NCBI GenBank assembly: GCA_003022945.1
Contig: PXRZ01000014.1
Span: 1 to 64,000 of the forward strand
Origin: Halobacteriales archaeon QS_8_69_73
Lineage (GTDB): Archaea > Halobacteriota > Halobacteria > Halobacteriales > Haloarculaceae
DNA length: 64,000 nucleotides
Reading direction: 5' to 3'
Of this stretch, positions 38,551 through 47,695 are shown one piece after another. The translations under genes and the position numbers were made by a program. Below the pieces are notes generated by a model. That model was not told the origin of the DNA, searched no databases, and saw only the letters and a list, made by a program, of their open reading frames with translations. Position 1 is the first letter of the stretch, and each line of letters starts with the position of its first letter.

Positions 38551-39479
38551 TACTCCAGCAGGCCGAGGCCGCGGACGCTTCGAGTGTCGTCGGCAAGTTC
38601 CTCGTAGAGTACGTCGGCCTCTCGCCGGCCTTCGCCGACCCCATCGGCTACGCCGCACAGGGCGTCGTCGCGTTCGTCCTCCTGTACCTCGTAGGGAAGA
38701 CCGTGGTACTTCCGCTGGCCAGTCGCGCGATGGACCGCCGGGGGCTGGACGGCAATGCCAAGAAACCGCTCCAGAGGATCGCGTTCATCGCGGTGCTGTT
38801 CGTAGCGCTGGCGGTCTCCTTCGGGGCGGCCGGCCGGGGCAGTATCCTCACCTCGCTCGCGACCATCGCCGCCGCGGCCACGCTCGCGATTGGGTTCGCG
38901 CTGCAGGTCGTCCTGCAGAACTTCGTCGCCGGCGTCTTCATCTTCGCCGAGAGGCCGTTCCGCATCGGCGACTGGATCAAGTGGAGCGACGGCGAGGGCG
39001 TCGTCGAGGATATCAGCCTCCGGGTCACCCGCGTGCGGTCGTTCGACAACGAGTTGCTCACGGTGCCGAACTCCCAGCTCGCCGACAACGTCCTGACGAA
39101 CCCCGTCGACGCCGACAAGCTCCGCGTGAAGTTCGTCTTCGGCATCGGCTACGACGACGACATCGAGCGGGCGACCGACATCATCCTCGAGGAGGCGACG
39201 GCCCACGACGACATCATGGACAACCCCGCACCCTCCGTCCGGTTGACCGAACTCGGCGGCTCCTCGGTCGGCCTGCAGTCCCGGATCTGGATCGCCGAAC
39301 CCTCGCGGGCCGACTTCGTGACGATTCGCGGCGAGTACGTCACCGCGGTAAAGCGGCGCTTCGACGAGGAGGGCATCGACATCCCCTATCCGCACCGCAC
39401 GCTTACCGGCGGCATCGAGTTCGCCGACGGGCCGGTCGCAGCCGACGCCAGCGGCGGGACGGCGGCCGCCGAGGACTGA
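38547..39479 (+). CDS. MscS family mechanosensitive channel
   Basis: ATLAIGFALQVVLQNFVAGVFIFAERPFRIGDWIKW...VTRVRSFDNELLTVPNSQLADN; GTG start overlaps upstream stop. Confidence 0.93.
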   Translation: MILQQAEAADASSVVGKFLVEYVGLSPAFADPIGYAAQGVVAFVLLYLVGKTVVLPLASRAMDRRGLDGNAKKPLQRIAFIAVLFVALAVSFGAAGRGSILTSLATIAAAATLAIGFALQVVLQNFVAGVFIFAERPFRIGDWIKWSDGEGVVEDISLRVTRVRSFDNELLTVPNSQLADNVLTNPVDADKLRVKFVFGIGYDDDIERATDIILEEATAHDDIMDNPAPSVRLTELGGSSVGLQSRIWIAEPSRADFVTIRGEYVTAVKRRFDEEGIDIPYPHRTLTGGIEFADGPVAADASGGTAAAED

Positions 39480-39561
39480 CCGCGCTCCGACGGCTCGGGC
39501 TCCGACCTCCTGGTCGCCGCCCGAGCCGAAAGGTACATACCGGAGACCCCGCAAGTTCAGA

Positions 39562-39871
39562 GCGGACTAGGTCGGGCGGTTAGGCCCCGCTCGTCACCCG
39601 CGCTATGGTCTTCAGCGGGGACCGAATCCGGGGTTCGTCTGGCCCGACCAGTGCGGGCCCCGCAAGCCAACGTCGAAGCCTCGTCCTGCGAGGGCAGCGG
39701 TCCCCGGTCCGGCGTCTGCAGGGACGCCCGACCGGAGTTAACCGCGGGTAATCCGCCAGGCACGGAAGTGAGCAGCGGACCCGCGGACAGCTGTCGCCCG
39801 CAGGGTCGCGGGGTGGAGGAGGCACGCGGGACTCCCCGTGCTGGAACGGACAGGCAACCCCCGGCGTCCGT
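39562..39871 (+). ncRNA. 7S / signal recognition particle RNA
   Basis: ~310 nt GC-rich non-coding stretch; helix-8-like CCAGGCACGGAAGTGAGCAGCGGACC; 5' CGGAC pairs with 3' GTCCG; boundaries approximate. Confidence 0.85.
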
Positions 39872-39880
39872 TCACTCATA

Positions 39881-40000
39881 CCGAACTTTTTACACGGTCG
39901 CTCGCCGCCGGCGAGCGACCGGCAAAAATCCATGCGAATCGCCGAAGGCGATTCGCTGGATGACGAGAGGCGCCGTCGGCGCCTCTCGAACCACTTCGAT
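39881..40000 (+). repeat. Hairpin module element, copy A (three perfect hairpins)
   Basis: CGGTCGCTCGCC-gcc-GGCGAGCGACCG; GCGAATCGCC-gaa-GGCGATTCGC; GAGAGGCGCC-gtc-GGCGCCTCTC; ends CTTCGATGAAAAA. Confidence 0.85.
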
Positions 40001-40309
40001 GAAAAATAGCTCCCTCCTCCAGCCGCCTTGCGCCTGCGACGCTCGGCGTTAGTCGTCGGTCGCTACCGGACGCTCGCTCCGCTCGCGTCCGGCGAGAACA
40101 CCTATACCACCTCGGAATCCTCGTCGTATCGAATAGCTCGCTGAGAGTCAACTCGACGTATGACCGCGTCCTTCGGCACGTCCGTTCGCTAGCATACGCC
40201 GAGCGTAGCGAGGCGTTTCACCGCGCGAGCGGCGAGCCGCGACCGCAGGGAGCGTCTCGCCAGTGAGCGCGGGACCAAGGGCCGACCGTAGGGAGGCCCG
40301 CAGTGTCTT

Positions 40310-40376
40310 TTTCATCGAAGTTTTTACCGGTCGCTCGCCGCCGGCGAGCGACCGTGCAAAAAGTTCGGTTTAGAAC
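40310..40376 (-). repeat. Hairpin module element, copy B (opposite orientation)
   Basis: Extended palindrome around CGGTCGCTCGCCGCCGGCGAGCGACCG with T5/A5 arms and CTTCGATGAAAAA tail shared with copy A. Confidence 0.85.
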
Positions 40377-40807
40377 AGCCGTAGCGCCCGACCGTACCAG
40401 ACGCTGGCGGCCGGTAGCAGCGCGCCGACGGCGGCCAGCAGCCAGCGATGGTACTCGATGACGACGCCGGTCGTCAGTGGTCCGACGAGCGGCTCGGCCG
40501 TCGTCAACTGTAGCGGCACCTCGCTCGGGACGGTGACGGCCCACACTCCGAGGACGACCGTCACCGCCAGTCCGAGGCCGACGCCGACGCCGGCGGCCGT
40601 CTCGGGAGCGGTGCGCTCCTCGCGGCCGGCGGCGAAGACGACGACGGCCACCAGCGCGAGCAGCCCGCCGACCCACGGCGACAGCGCGCCGGCGCCGTAG
40701 TAGCTGCCGGCGTCGCCGTCGACGACTGCGTACGGCACGAGCAGCAGCCCGACCACCACGAGCGAGGCGATGATGCCGAGCGTCGGGGCCAGTCGGCGGC
40801 TCTCCAT
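40370..40807 (-). CDS. Membrane protein, hypothetical
   Basis: 145 aa with four TM segments (MESRRLAPTLGIIASLVVVGLLLVPYAVV...). Confidence 0.7.
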   Translation of the reverse strand: MESRRLAPTLGIIASLVVVGLLLVPYAVVDGDAGSYYGAGALSPWVGGLLALVAVVVFAAGREERTAPETAAGVGVGLGLAVTVVLGVWAVTVPSEVPLQLTTAEPLVGPLTTGVVIEYHRWLLAAVGALLPAASVWYGRALRLF

Positions 40808-40900
40808 GGCCGACGGTCGGGGCTGGGGCGTCTTAACCGGGCCGGATTCGGCCCGCCGGCCACCGCAAGGCACACCTACGCCGGCGTCGAAGCCGCCGGT

Positions 40901-41281
40901 ATGCCACTGGGAGGCGCGACGAAGAAAATACAGAAGCTCCTCGACACCGCCGAGGAGCTGTACAACCGAATCGTCGAGCTCCGCGAACAGGTGATGGAGG
41001 TCCGCGAGACCGTCCAGGAGACGAACGAACGGATGGCAGTACTGGAGAACCGCCTCGACCAGCAGGGGGCGATTCTCGAGGCGCTGGCCGAACACGAGGA
41101 CATCGACGTCGACGAGCTGGTCACGGAAGTCGCCATCGAGGAAGCCGAACCGGCCGAGGGGGCCGACTCGGCCGAGCGGGCCGAGCAGGACGAGTGGGAC
41201 GAGCAGGCCGACGGCACGGGACCGGAGACGGCAGCCGGCGGCAGCGCCGTCTCGGACGCCGAGGCCGGCAACGAGGACTGA
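40901..41281 (+). CDS. Coiled-coil protein (DUF5798-like)
   Basis: MPLGGATKKIQKLLDTAEELYNRIVELREQVMEVRETVQETNERMAVLENRLDQQGAILEALAEHEDIDVDEL. Confidence 0.7.
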   Translation: MPLGGATKKIQKLLDTAEELYNRIVELREQVMEVRETVQETNERMAVLENRLDQQGAILEALAEHEDIDVDELVTEVAIEEAEPAEGADSAERAEQDEWDEQADGTGPETAAGGSAVSDAEAGNED

Positions 41282-41689
41282 CTACGAGAGCCGGCGGTAC
41301 TCGATTTTCAGACAGCGGTCCTCGACGTACCGGCGCCCGGCGGCCTCGACGCGCTCGCCGGCCGCGGGGTCGCGGATGCCTTGCTGGGTCCAGACGGCCT
41401 CGACGTCGTCGCGCTCGAGCGCTTCGTCGACGATTCCGGCCACCTCCTCGCTGGGCCGGAACACGTCCACGATGTCGACGTCCGCCTCCACGTCGGCCAG
41501 CGAGTCGTACGCCTCCCGGCCGAGCACCTCGTCGGCGTAGGGGTTGATCGGGACGACCTCGTAGCCCTGCTCCTGCATGAACCGCGGGACGTCGTGGGCC
41601 GCCTTCCCCGGCGTCGACGAGCAGCCGACGACGGCGATGGTATCCAGCGCGAGCAGGTCGCGGAGTTCGACGTCGTTGTCGACCGGCAT
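41282..41689 (-). CDS. CoA-binding domain protein
   Basis: IAVVGCSSTPGKAAHDVPRFMQEQGYEVVPINPYADEVLGREAYDSLADV. Confidence 0.9.
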   Translation of the reverse strand: MPVDNDVELRDLLALDTIAVVGCSSTPGKAAHDVPRFMQEQGYEVVPINPYADEVLGREAYDSLADVEADVDIVDVFRPSEEVAGIVDEALERDDVEAVWTQQGIRDPAAGERVEAAGRRYVEDRCLKIEYRRLS

Positions 41690-41743
41690 GTGGTCGCCTA
41701 CGGCGCAACGGCTCAAAAAGCCTCCCGCGGCGTTCGCCGTCGC

Positions 41744-42559
41744 CTACAGGACCACGGCGGCGCGCCCGGCGACGAAGGCGACCGCCGCCGCGAACATCGA
41801 CATTTTGAGCCACCGCTGGCCGGTCGCCGGCGCCCCGAACGAGCGGTACATCGCTGCCAGCATCCCCACGACGGCGGGCGCCAGCACAACGAGATATGGC
41901 GGCCCGAAGGTGCCGCGCAGGTACGGAACGGGGCTGGCGACGACGGCCGCGACGACGAAGACGGCCGCGACCGCCAGCGCTCGCCGCCGCCCGAGAACGA
42001 TGGGCAGCGTCCGTAGCCCCTCCTCGCGGTCGCCGGCGACGTCCTCGACGTCCTTGACTATCTCGCGGGCCATCGTCGCGCTGGCCGCCAGCGCGAACAG
42101 CGCCAGCACGGACGCGCCGAGGTGGTAGAGGAACGTGCTGCCGGTCAGCGCGCCCACGAGCAGGTTCCCGACGCCCGGCAGCCCCTTGAATATCTCCGTG
42201 TAGGCGACAAGTGCGATCAAGTTCACCACAGCGATGACGACGGCTAGCGGCGGCAACAGCAGCGTCAGGCCGACGGCGACGACGAACAGTAACCCGCTGA
42301 ACGCCAGCGCCGCCCGCGGCGACACCGCCCCGCGCGGTATCGGCCGGTCGGGGCGGTTGACGGCGTCGATCTCGCGGTCGAAGTAATCGTTGACGGCGTT
42401 GCCGCCGCCGGTCGCCAACACCGTCGCGGCGACGGCCGCCGCCGCCTCCAGCGGCGCCGACAGCCCGCCGGCGACGAAGGCCCCGATGAACGTCAGCGCG
42501 CCCGCCGCGGCGGCGTTACCCGGCCGGGTCAGCTCCAGGAACCCGCGCGCCCGCTCCAT
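41744..42559 (-). CDS. UbiA prenyltransferase, geranylgeranylglycerol-phosphate geranylgeranyltransferase-like
   Basis: NAVNDYFDREIDAVNRPDRPIPRGAVSPR and KDVEDVAGDREEGLRTLPIVLG motifs. Confidence 0.9.
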   Translation of the reverse strand: MERARGFLELTRPGNAAAAGALTFIGAFVAGGLSAPLEAAAAVAATVLATGGGNAVNDYFDREIDAVNRPDRPIPRGAVSPRAALAFSGLLFVVAVGLTLLLPPLAVVIAVVNLIALVAYTEIFKGLPGVGNLLVGALTGSTFLYHLGASVLALFALAASATMAREIVKDVEDVAGDREEGLRTLPIVLGRRRALAVAAVFVVAAVVASPVPYLRGTFGPPYLVVLAPAVVGMLAAMYRSFGAPATGQRWLKMSMFAAAVAFVAGRAAVVL

Positions 42560-42649
42560 ACCGTCGGCTCCCGCCGCCGCCGCTTGAAGGCTCCGGAACC
42601 CCGGCGGAATGGACAGCGTTAAACCCGACAGCCGGCTACGGGCGTGCGA

Positions 42650-42724
42650 GGGCGCTTAGCTCAGTCTGGACAGAGTACTTGGCTTCGGACCAAGCTGCCG
42701 CGGGTTCAAATCCTGCAGCGCCCA
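42650..42724 (+). tRNA. tRNA-Arg(TCG)
   Basis: GGGCGCTTAGCTCAGTCTGGACAGAGTACTTGGCTTCGGACCAAGCTGCCGCGGGTTCAAATCCTGCAGCGCCCA; 7-bp acceptor stem, anticodon loop CTTCGGA. Confidence 0.95.
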
Positions 42725-42809
42725 TCATTTTGCGACGAGCGGACGCGAGGAGCCAGAAGTGTCGGCAAAGGATTCGAACCCTGCAAGGCCGAGCGGAGCG
42801 AGGTCTTGC

Positions 42810-42836
42810 TCCGGTTAAATCCTGCAGCGTCCATCA
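42810..42836 (+). repeat. Partial duplicate of tRNA-Arg 3' end (att-like)
   Basis: CGGTTAAATCCTGCAGCGTCCATCA versus GGGTTCAAATCCTGCAGCGCCCATCA at the tRNA end. Confidence 0.7.
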
Positions 42837-43035
42837 AGCTTTGAACGGCAACACCTGCAGGACGGCGTCAAGATGGACCGCCGTTAACTACGCTTTCACC
42901 TCGTTTGAGCATTAATGCTCGAGTCGTGATTTCGTTCGAGATTAAACGGAATAGGGTTCGTTACTGGAGGTCGCATACAACTGAACGAGTCGGGCGGGGG
43001 AAAAACATCAGTTCATGTGGGAAAAATCCAGCGAG

Positions 43036-43176
43036 TTACTCGTCTTCGAGGGCGTCGTAAATGTCCTGATTCGCGTCCCGGTCTGCTGCCGCGACCCGTC
43101 GGATCAGCTCCCGTCGGATGTCCTCCATCACTTCGTCCACCGGAGAGACGGACTCCGTCCCTTCTTCGGTCGCCAT
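43036..43176 (-). CDS. 46-aa protein, candidate antitoxin partner of Doc
   Basis: MATEEGTESVSPVDEVMEDIRRELIRRVAAADRDANQDIYDALEDE, directly downstream of the doc gene on the same strand. Confidence 0.5.
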   Translation of the reverse strand: MATEEGTESVSPVDEVMEDIRRELIRRVAAADRDANQDIYDALEDE

Positions 43177-43201
43177 ATTCGAGCGAACGATTCGAACGGC
43201 A

Positions 43202-43690
43202 TTAATCGTTCGGGTCCGACGAATCGTCAGTCAACTGTTCGACCCCGTACTGAATCAGATCCTCTCGCCACTCCTCGGTTTCTTCGGCCAGATCAAGTTC
43301 CTCAGTACGAGTTCGAAGATACTTGATGGTCTCCTCCGTATCGACGCTTGCCTCATCGGTCCCGAACTGTTTCAAGAGTGACCTTACTTCGTCATCATAT
43401 TCGAATCGATAGCCGTTGAGAACATAGAAAACGACCGTGACGTTGAGCGCGGTACGCTTGTTCCCATCGACGAAGGGATGATTAGCGACGAGAAGCCGAA
43501 GGAGGTGGAACGCCTTCTCGTGAATCGCCACAGGTGCCGAACCGAAGCTCCCCTCCTCGATGTAGTCCAGAGCGAACTCGACGTCGCTTCGATCCTGGGT
43601 ACCGGAGGGCGTATCAGGGTACTCAGAAACGATGTCGTCGTGAATAGCAATAATCTCCTCGACGGACGGATACCACATCGAGTCAGCCAT
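43202..43690 (-). CDS. doc: Fic/Doc family toxin (death-on-curing)
   Basis: Fic motif HPFVDGNKRTALN; MWYPSVEEIIAIHDDIVSEY. Confidence 0.88.
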   Translation of the reverse strand: MADSMWYPSVEEIIAIHDDIVSEYPDTPSGTQDRSDVEFALDYIEEGSFGSAPVAIHEKAFHLLRLLVANHPFVDGNKRTALNVTVVFYVLNGYRFEYDDEVRSLLKQFGTDEASVDTEETIKYLRTRTEELDLAEETEEWREDLIQYGVEQLTDDSSDPND

Positions 43691-44303
43691 TCAGCTTCAC
43701 GTCAAAGCCAGACGAGTGTAGGTGTTGGCATCGATTATATCGATGAATGCTGTCGAGATCATCTGTTCTCGAACGCTCGATTTTGGTCACATCACATCTA
43801 AAAAGGTCGATTCGTCCGTCAGTTGAGCGAGCGCTTGCAGCGCTCATAATTCTCGATGGGTACAATCGCCCGACAGCGACGGGGTGAACCTCTGATCGAA
43901 CGCAGCGACGGAGCTTACCTCCGGTGGCTGGATGAGAGGCCGGACAGTAAGAAGTCATCTGCAATTAGATAATTCGAGAAGGAGAGAGTCACTTGCCGGT
44001 CAATGAGCCGACCACCGGCTTCGGGCCTGCGCGTCGATTTCCAGCGATCGGACGTGCGCTACGGCCCGGAAATCGAGCGACGCCAGAAGCGAGGGCGCCG
44101 CAGGCCCGGACCGATCGGCTCCGGGCGATACGGTGAGAGGGGACGCGACGAGCGGATCACCCGGGAGACGGCCGGCAACGTCGGTCTCGTCCGGAACGGG
44201 GAGGCCGTCGACCCGCCGGCCGACGACGGAACCGGCGGGTAGCGCGGACCGCCCCGGTGCGTCGGCCCGAACAGTGAAGAATCGCCGGCCCGGACGTGAA
44301 TTC

Positions 44304-45911
44304 ATGTCGGATGGCGGGCTGGACGGACGCGACGAGCCGGCGCGCGGACGGGACGACCACGCCGAACTGCTCTCGGAGCTCGACTCCCACGACCTCGCGG
44401 TCGCCGTCGACCCGGAAACGCCGAGCCGGGAGGTGGCCTTCGAGTTCGACCCGGACGCCGACCCCGACGGGACGTTCCCGCAGTCGGTCGCCAGCGGCGG
44501 CCCGACGCCGGAGGGGGTGATCCTCTGGACGCGGATCGCCCCAGAGCGGTTCGAGCCCGGAGCGTCGGTCGCCGTCCGGGTCGCGACGGACCCGGCGTTC
44601 GAGGACGTCGTCTACGAAGGCGTCGTGACCGACGACGAGGGCATCCGGGCCCACGACCACACTGTGAAGGTCGACCTCGACGGCCACCTCGAGCCCGGCA
44701 GCGACTACCACTACCGGTTCGTCTACCGCGGCACCGCCTCGCGGGTCGGCCGCTGCCGGACGCTGCCAGCGCCGAACGCGGACCCCGATTCGGTCAGCTT
44801 CGCGGTGCTGGCCTGTCAGAACTACCTCAACGGCTACTACCCGGCGCTGCACCACGTCGCCGAGGAGGATGTCGACTTCCTGATCCACGTCCGGTTCATG
44901 CAGGAGGCGCTGGAGGCCCACACCCTCGTCGTCGGCTGGGACGACCACGAGATGGTCAACGACGTTTACTGGGACGACGAGACCGACGCCCCGGCCGGCG
45001 ACCACCCGCGCGGCGACGACCCGGCATTCATGACGGAGCTCGTCGCCGATGCGATGCACGCTTGGTGGGAGTATTTGCCAGCCCGCGTGGAGTACGACCC
45101 GGCCGGCGACGTCCTACAGGAGCGGTTCCGGCTCTGGCGGTCGCTGGAGTTCGGCGATCTCGTCACGCTCGCGATCACCGACGAGCGGCTGTTTCGCGAC
45201 CCGCCGCGGGAGGTCATCCCGACGGTCGACGAGGTCGGCCCCCACCGGGAGCCGCCCGGCCGCGCGATGCTCGGCGACGACCAGCGGGAGTGGCTCGTCG
45301 AGACCATCACCGGTTCGGAGACGGTGTGGTCGGTGTGGGCCGACGAGGTGCTGACGGTTCCGTTCCGACTCGGCTCCGGGCCGCTGTCGCTGTACCCCGT
45401 CCAGGGCGGCTGGGACGGCTACACCCGCGAGCGGATGCGGATAACCGAGGCCGTCGACGCCGCCGACGTCGACAACTACGTCACCCTGACCGGCGACATG
45501 CACTGCTACGTCGCGGCGTACAAGCGGTCGGCGTACCCGGGGCGGATCGGCGGCGGCGAGGGCGTCGCCCAGGGCGAGCGCATCGGCGTGGAATTCATGA
45601 CACCGGCGGTGACGTCGCTGAACATCGCCGAGGCGCTCGGCCTCACCCGCGGGTGGCGCGGCCGGCTCACCGAGCCGGTCCTCTCGCGGCTCGTCACCGC
45701 GATGAACCCCCACATCGAGTTCTTCAACAGCCACCACTGGGGCTATTCCGTCGTCGAGTTCACCCGCGAGGACTGCACGTACGTCGGCTACGCGGTGGAC
45801 AAGACCGACGACAGCCCCGACGCCGACCGGTCGGTGCTGACCGCCCACCGGGTCCCCCGCGGCGAGGTCACCCTGCAGGACGTCACCGACGAAGTGCGGC
45901 GGGAGGAGTAG
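44304..45911 (+). CDS. PhoD-like alkaline phosphatase with apparent internal deletion
   Basis: FPQSVASGGPTPEGVILWTRIAPERFEPG...SFAVLACQNYLNGYYPALHHVAEEDVDFLIHV|RFMQEALEAHTLVVGWDDHEMVNDVYWDDET. Confidence 0.85.
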   Translation: MSDGGLDGRDEPARGRDDHAELLSELDSHDLAVAVDPETPSREVAFEFDPDADPDGTFPQSVASGGPTPEGVILWTRIAPERFEPGASVAVRVATDPAFEDVVYEGVVTDDEGIRAHDHTVKVDLDGHLEPGSDYHYRFVYRGTASRVGRCRTLPAPNADPDSVSFAVLACQNYLNGYYPALHHVAEEDVDFLIHVRFMQEALEAHTLVVGWDDHEMVNDVYWDDETDAPAGDHPRGDDPAFMTELVADAMHAWWEYLPARVEYDPAGDVLQERFRLWRSLEFGDLVTLAITDERLFRDPPREVIPTVDEVGPHREPPGRAMLGDDQREWLVETITGSETVWSVWADEVLTVPFRLGSGPLSLYPVQGGWDGYTRERMRITEAVDAADVDNYVTLTGDMHCYVAAYKRSAYPGRIGGGEGVAQGERIGVEFMTPAVTSLNIAEALGLTRGWRGRLTEPVLSRLVTAMNPHIEFFNSHHWGYSVVEFTREDCTYVGYAVDKTDDSPDADRSVLTAHRVPRGEVTLQDVTDEVRREE

Positions 45912-45929
45912 GCGTCGACCTCGGTGACG

Positions 45930-46289
45930 TCAGTGAAAGCCGATGTTCGCCGGGTCGGTGTCGCGGTCGAACGTGACCTCGAGAACGCCGTTGTTGAACT
46001 GCAGTTCCCCGGAGCCGTCGTCGACGTACGCCGGCAGGTCGACCCGGGCGACGAACGGCGGGCCGTCCCGGTCGGCACGGATCGCCACGGCCCGCCCGTC
46101 GCACCGCACGTCGATCCGGTCGCGGCTCGTGCCCGGCACGTCGGCGACGACGCGGATCTCGTCGTCGTACTCGTGGACGTCGACGGCCTCGGCCCCGCCG
46201 TCGGTCATTCCGGCCAGTAGCTCCTCGATCCCGCCGAACCGCCCGCCGAACGGGCCACTTTCGTCGTCGTCACCCGGGTTCCGTCTCAT
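45930..46289 (-). CDS. Hsp20/alpha-crystallin family protein
   Basis: VDVHEYDDEIRVVADVPGTSRDRIDVRCDGRAVAIRAD...DLPAYVDDGSGELQFNNGVLEVTFDR. Confidence 0.85.
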   Translation of the reverse strand: MRRNPGDDDESGPFGGRFGGIEELLAGMTDGGAEAVDVHEYDDEIRVVADVPGTSRDRIDVRCDGRAVAIRADRDGPPFVARVDLPAYVDDGSGELQFNNGVLEVTFDRDTDPANIGFH

Positions 46290-46482
46290 CACCCCGGTTA
46301 CCTTCGCCGTGCCGATAAGGCTTCGCCGCGGCCCGCCGTCTGGCGGGCGGCAGACGGCCGACCCGGCCGCCCCGTCGGAGCCGCCCGGCTCGAGGCCGAC
46401 TTCCGTACGTCGGCTCGGGGCCGCCTTCCCTTCCCGGTGCGACACCGGAGTCGACAAGATGCTCGGTCGCATGCATCCGAAC

Positions 46483-47595
46483 ATGAGTCGCCCGGCCGTG
46501 ATAGTGAGCCAGTCCGGCGCGGTCACGCCGGGACTCCGAGCCGTCGTCTCGGCGTCCGGGGACGACGTCGTCGAGACCGTGACCGTCGACCGCCGGGAAG
46601 ACAACCGGTACTACCTCTCGCCGCCGACGCTCGACCGCGTCGAGACGCTGTGCGACGGCCTCGAGGCGACGGAGCCACGCGTCGTCGTCGACGGGACCGT
46701 CCACCCGGGCCAGATGGTCGACCTCGGGGAGCGGCTGCCGTCGGCCGCCCTCCAGGACCGCCGCGGCGCCATTTTAAAGCGACTCGGCGAGACGAACCCG
46801 GCCGCGGCGACGCGGTTCGAGCTCCGGCGGACCCGTATCGCCCGCCGTGCGGCGGCCCGCGACCAGCGCGACGGCGCGGCCGACACCCCGAGCGGCGAGA
46901 GCGGCCGGCTCGCCGAACACGACGAGCGCCGAGGGCGGCTCCGCGAGCGGCTCGACGACCGCCAGCGAGAGGCCCGCCGACGCGTCGACGACGCCTACAC
47001 CGACGTCGACGGCCACGTCGTCCTGCTGGCCCGCGGCGACGGGACCGCAGCGACGGAGGCCTGGACGGCGCTGACCGGCGACGACGCGGACGCGGAGCCG
47101 GCCGCCGGTCGTCCCGCGGGGGCGACAATGGCGACGGCGGCCGTCGGCCCGCACACGGTCGCGGTGACGGACGCCCCCGGCGTGGTCGCGGCCGATGGAT
47201 TTCCGGCGTGGTTCGCCGACGCCGTTCCGGGGGTGGTGGCGGCGCTGGAGCAGGCCGACCTCGTCCTGTGCTCCGGCGTCGACCCCGACGGACTGGTCGC
47301 CACCCTCGCCGAGCGGTTCGACGGCACCCACGAGGCCGTCGCGGCGACCCCTGAAGCGGTGCGTGCCCGCGTGACCGACACGTTCGGCGCCGCCGACTAC
47401 GTCGTCCGGCTGCCATACGGTGACGACGCGCAGGCGCTGCTCTCGGAGCTCCACGAGTCGGCGGCCGTCGCGGACGTGGCCTACGGCGACGAGGTGACCG
47501 TCCGATTGACGGTCTCGCGGTCGGCCGCCGAGTCGCTCGTCCGACGGATCGAGGCCGTCGGCGGGACGGCGCGACCGGCCAACGGAACCGACTGA
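46483..47595 (+). CDS. HflX-related, degenerate GTPase-like protein
   Basis: VVVDGTVHPGQMVDLGERLPSAALQDRRGAILKRLGETNPAAATRFELRRTRIARR resembles HflX N-domain; GTPase region lacks a recognisable GxxxxGK[ST]. Confidence 0.6.
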   Translation: MSRPAVIVSQSGAVTPGLRAVVSASGDDVVETVTVDRREDNRYYLSPPTLDRVETLCDGLEATEPRVVVDGTVHPGQMVDLGERLPSAALQDRRGAILKRLGETNPAAATRFELRRTRIARRAAARDQRDGAADTPSGESGRLAEHDERRGRLRERLDDRQREARRRVDDAYTDVDGHVVLLARGDGTAATEAWTALTGDDADAEPAAGRPAGATMATAAVGPHTVAVTDAPGVVAADGFPAWFADAVPGVVAALEQADLVLCSGVDPDGLVATLAERFDGTHEAVAATPEAVRARVTDTFGAADYVVRLPYGDDAQALLSELHESAAVADVAYGDEVTVRLTVSRSAAESLVRRIEAVGGTARPANGTD

Positions 47596-47602
47596 GACCC
47601 TC
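47550..47602 (+). repeat. Direct repeat, copy 1 (3' end of the HflX-like gene)
   Basis: CGAGGCCGTCGGCGGGACGGCGCGACCGGCCAACGGAACCGACTGAGACCCTCGG. Confidence 0.75.
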
Positions 47603-47695
47603 GGTCGGACGTTTAGGTCGCGCCTGGGCGAGGACGCCCCAAGTGCCGGTGCGAAATTTTATGTAGCGGAGCGGCATCAATCCGTCCCGATTCGA

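Noticed and set aside
41744-42559. UbiA prenyltransferase as another member of the deletion series
   Set aside because: Region FLYHLGASVLALFALA looks slightly compact, but overall length and motifs fit the family; not enough to claim a loss
42650-42724. Intron in tRNA-Arg
   Set aside because: The tRNA folds continuously at 75 nt with a normal 7-nt anticodon loop
43683-43964. 93-aa reverse ORF upstream of doc as antitoxin
   Set aside because: No antitoxin-like features and poor composition; downstream 46-aa ORF looks more protein-like
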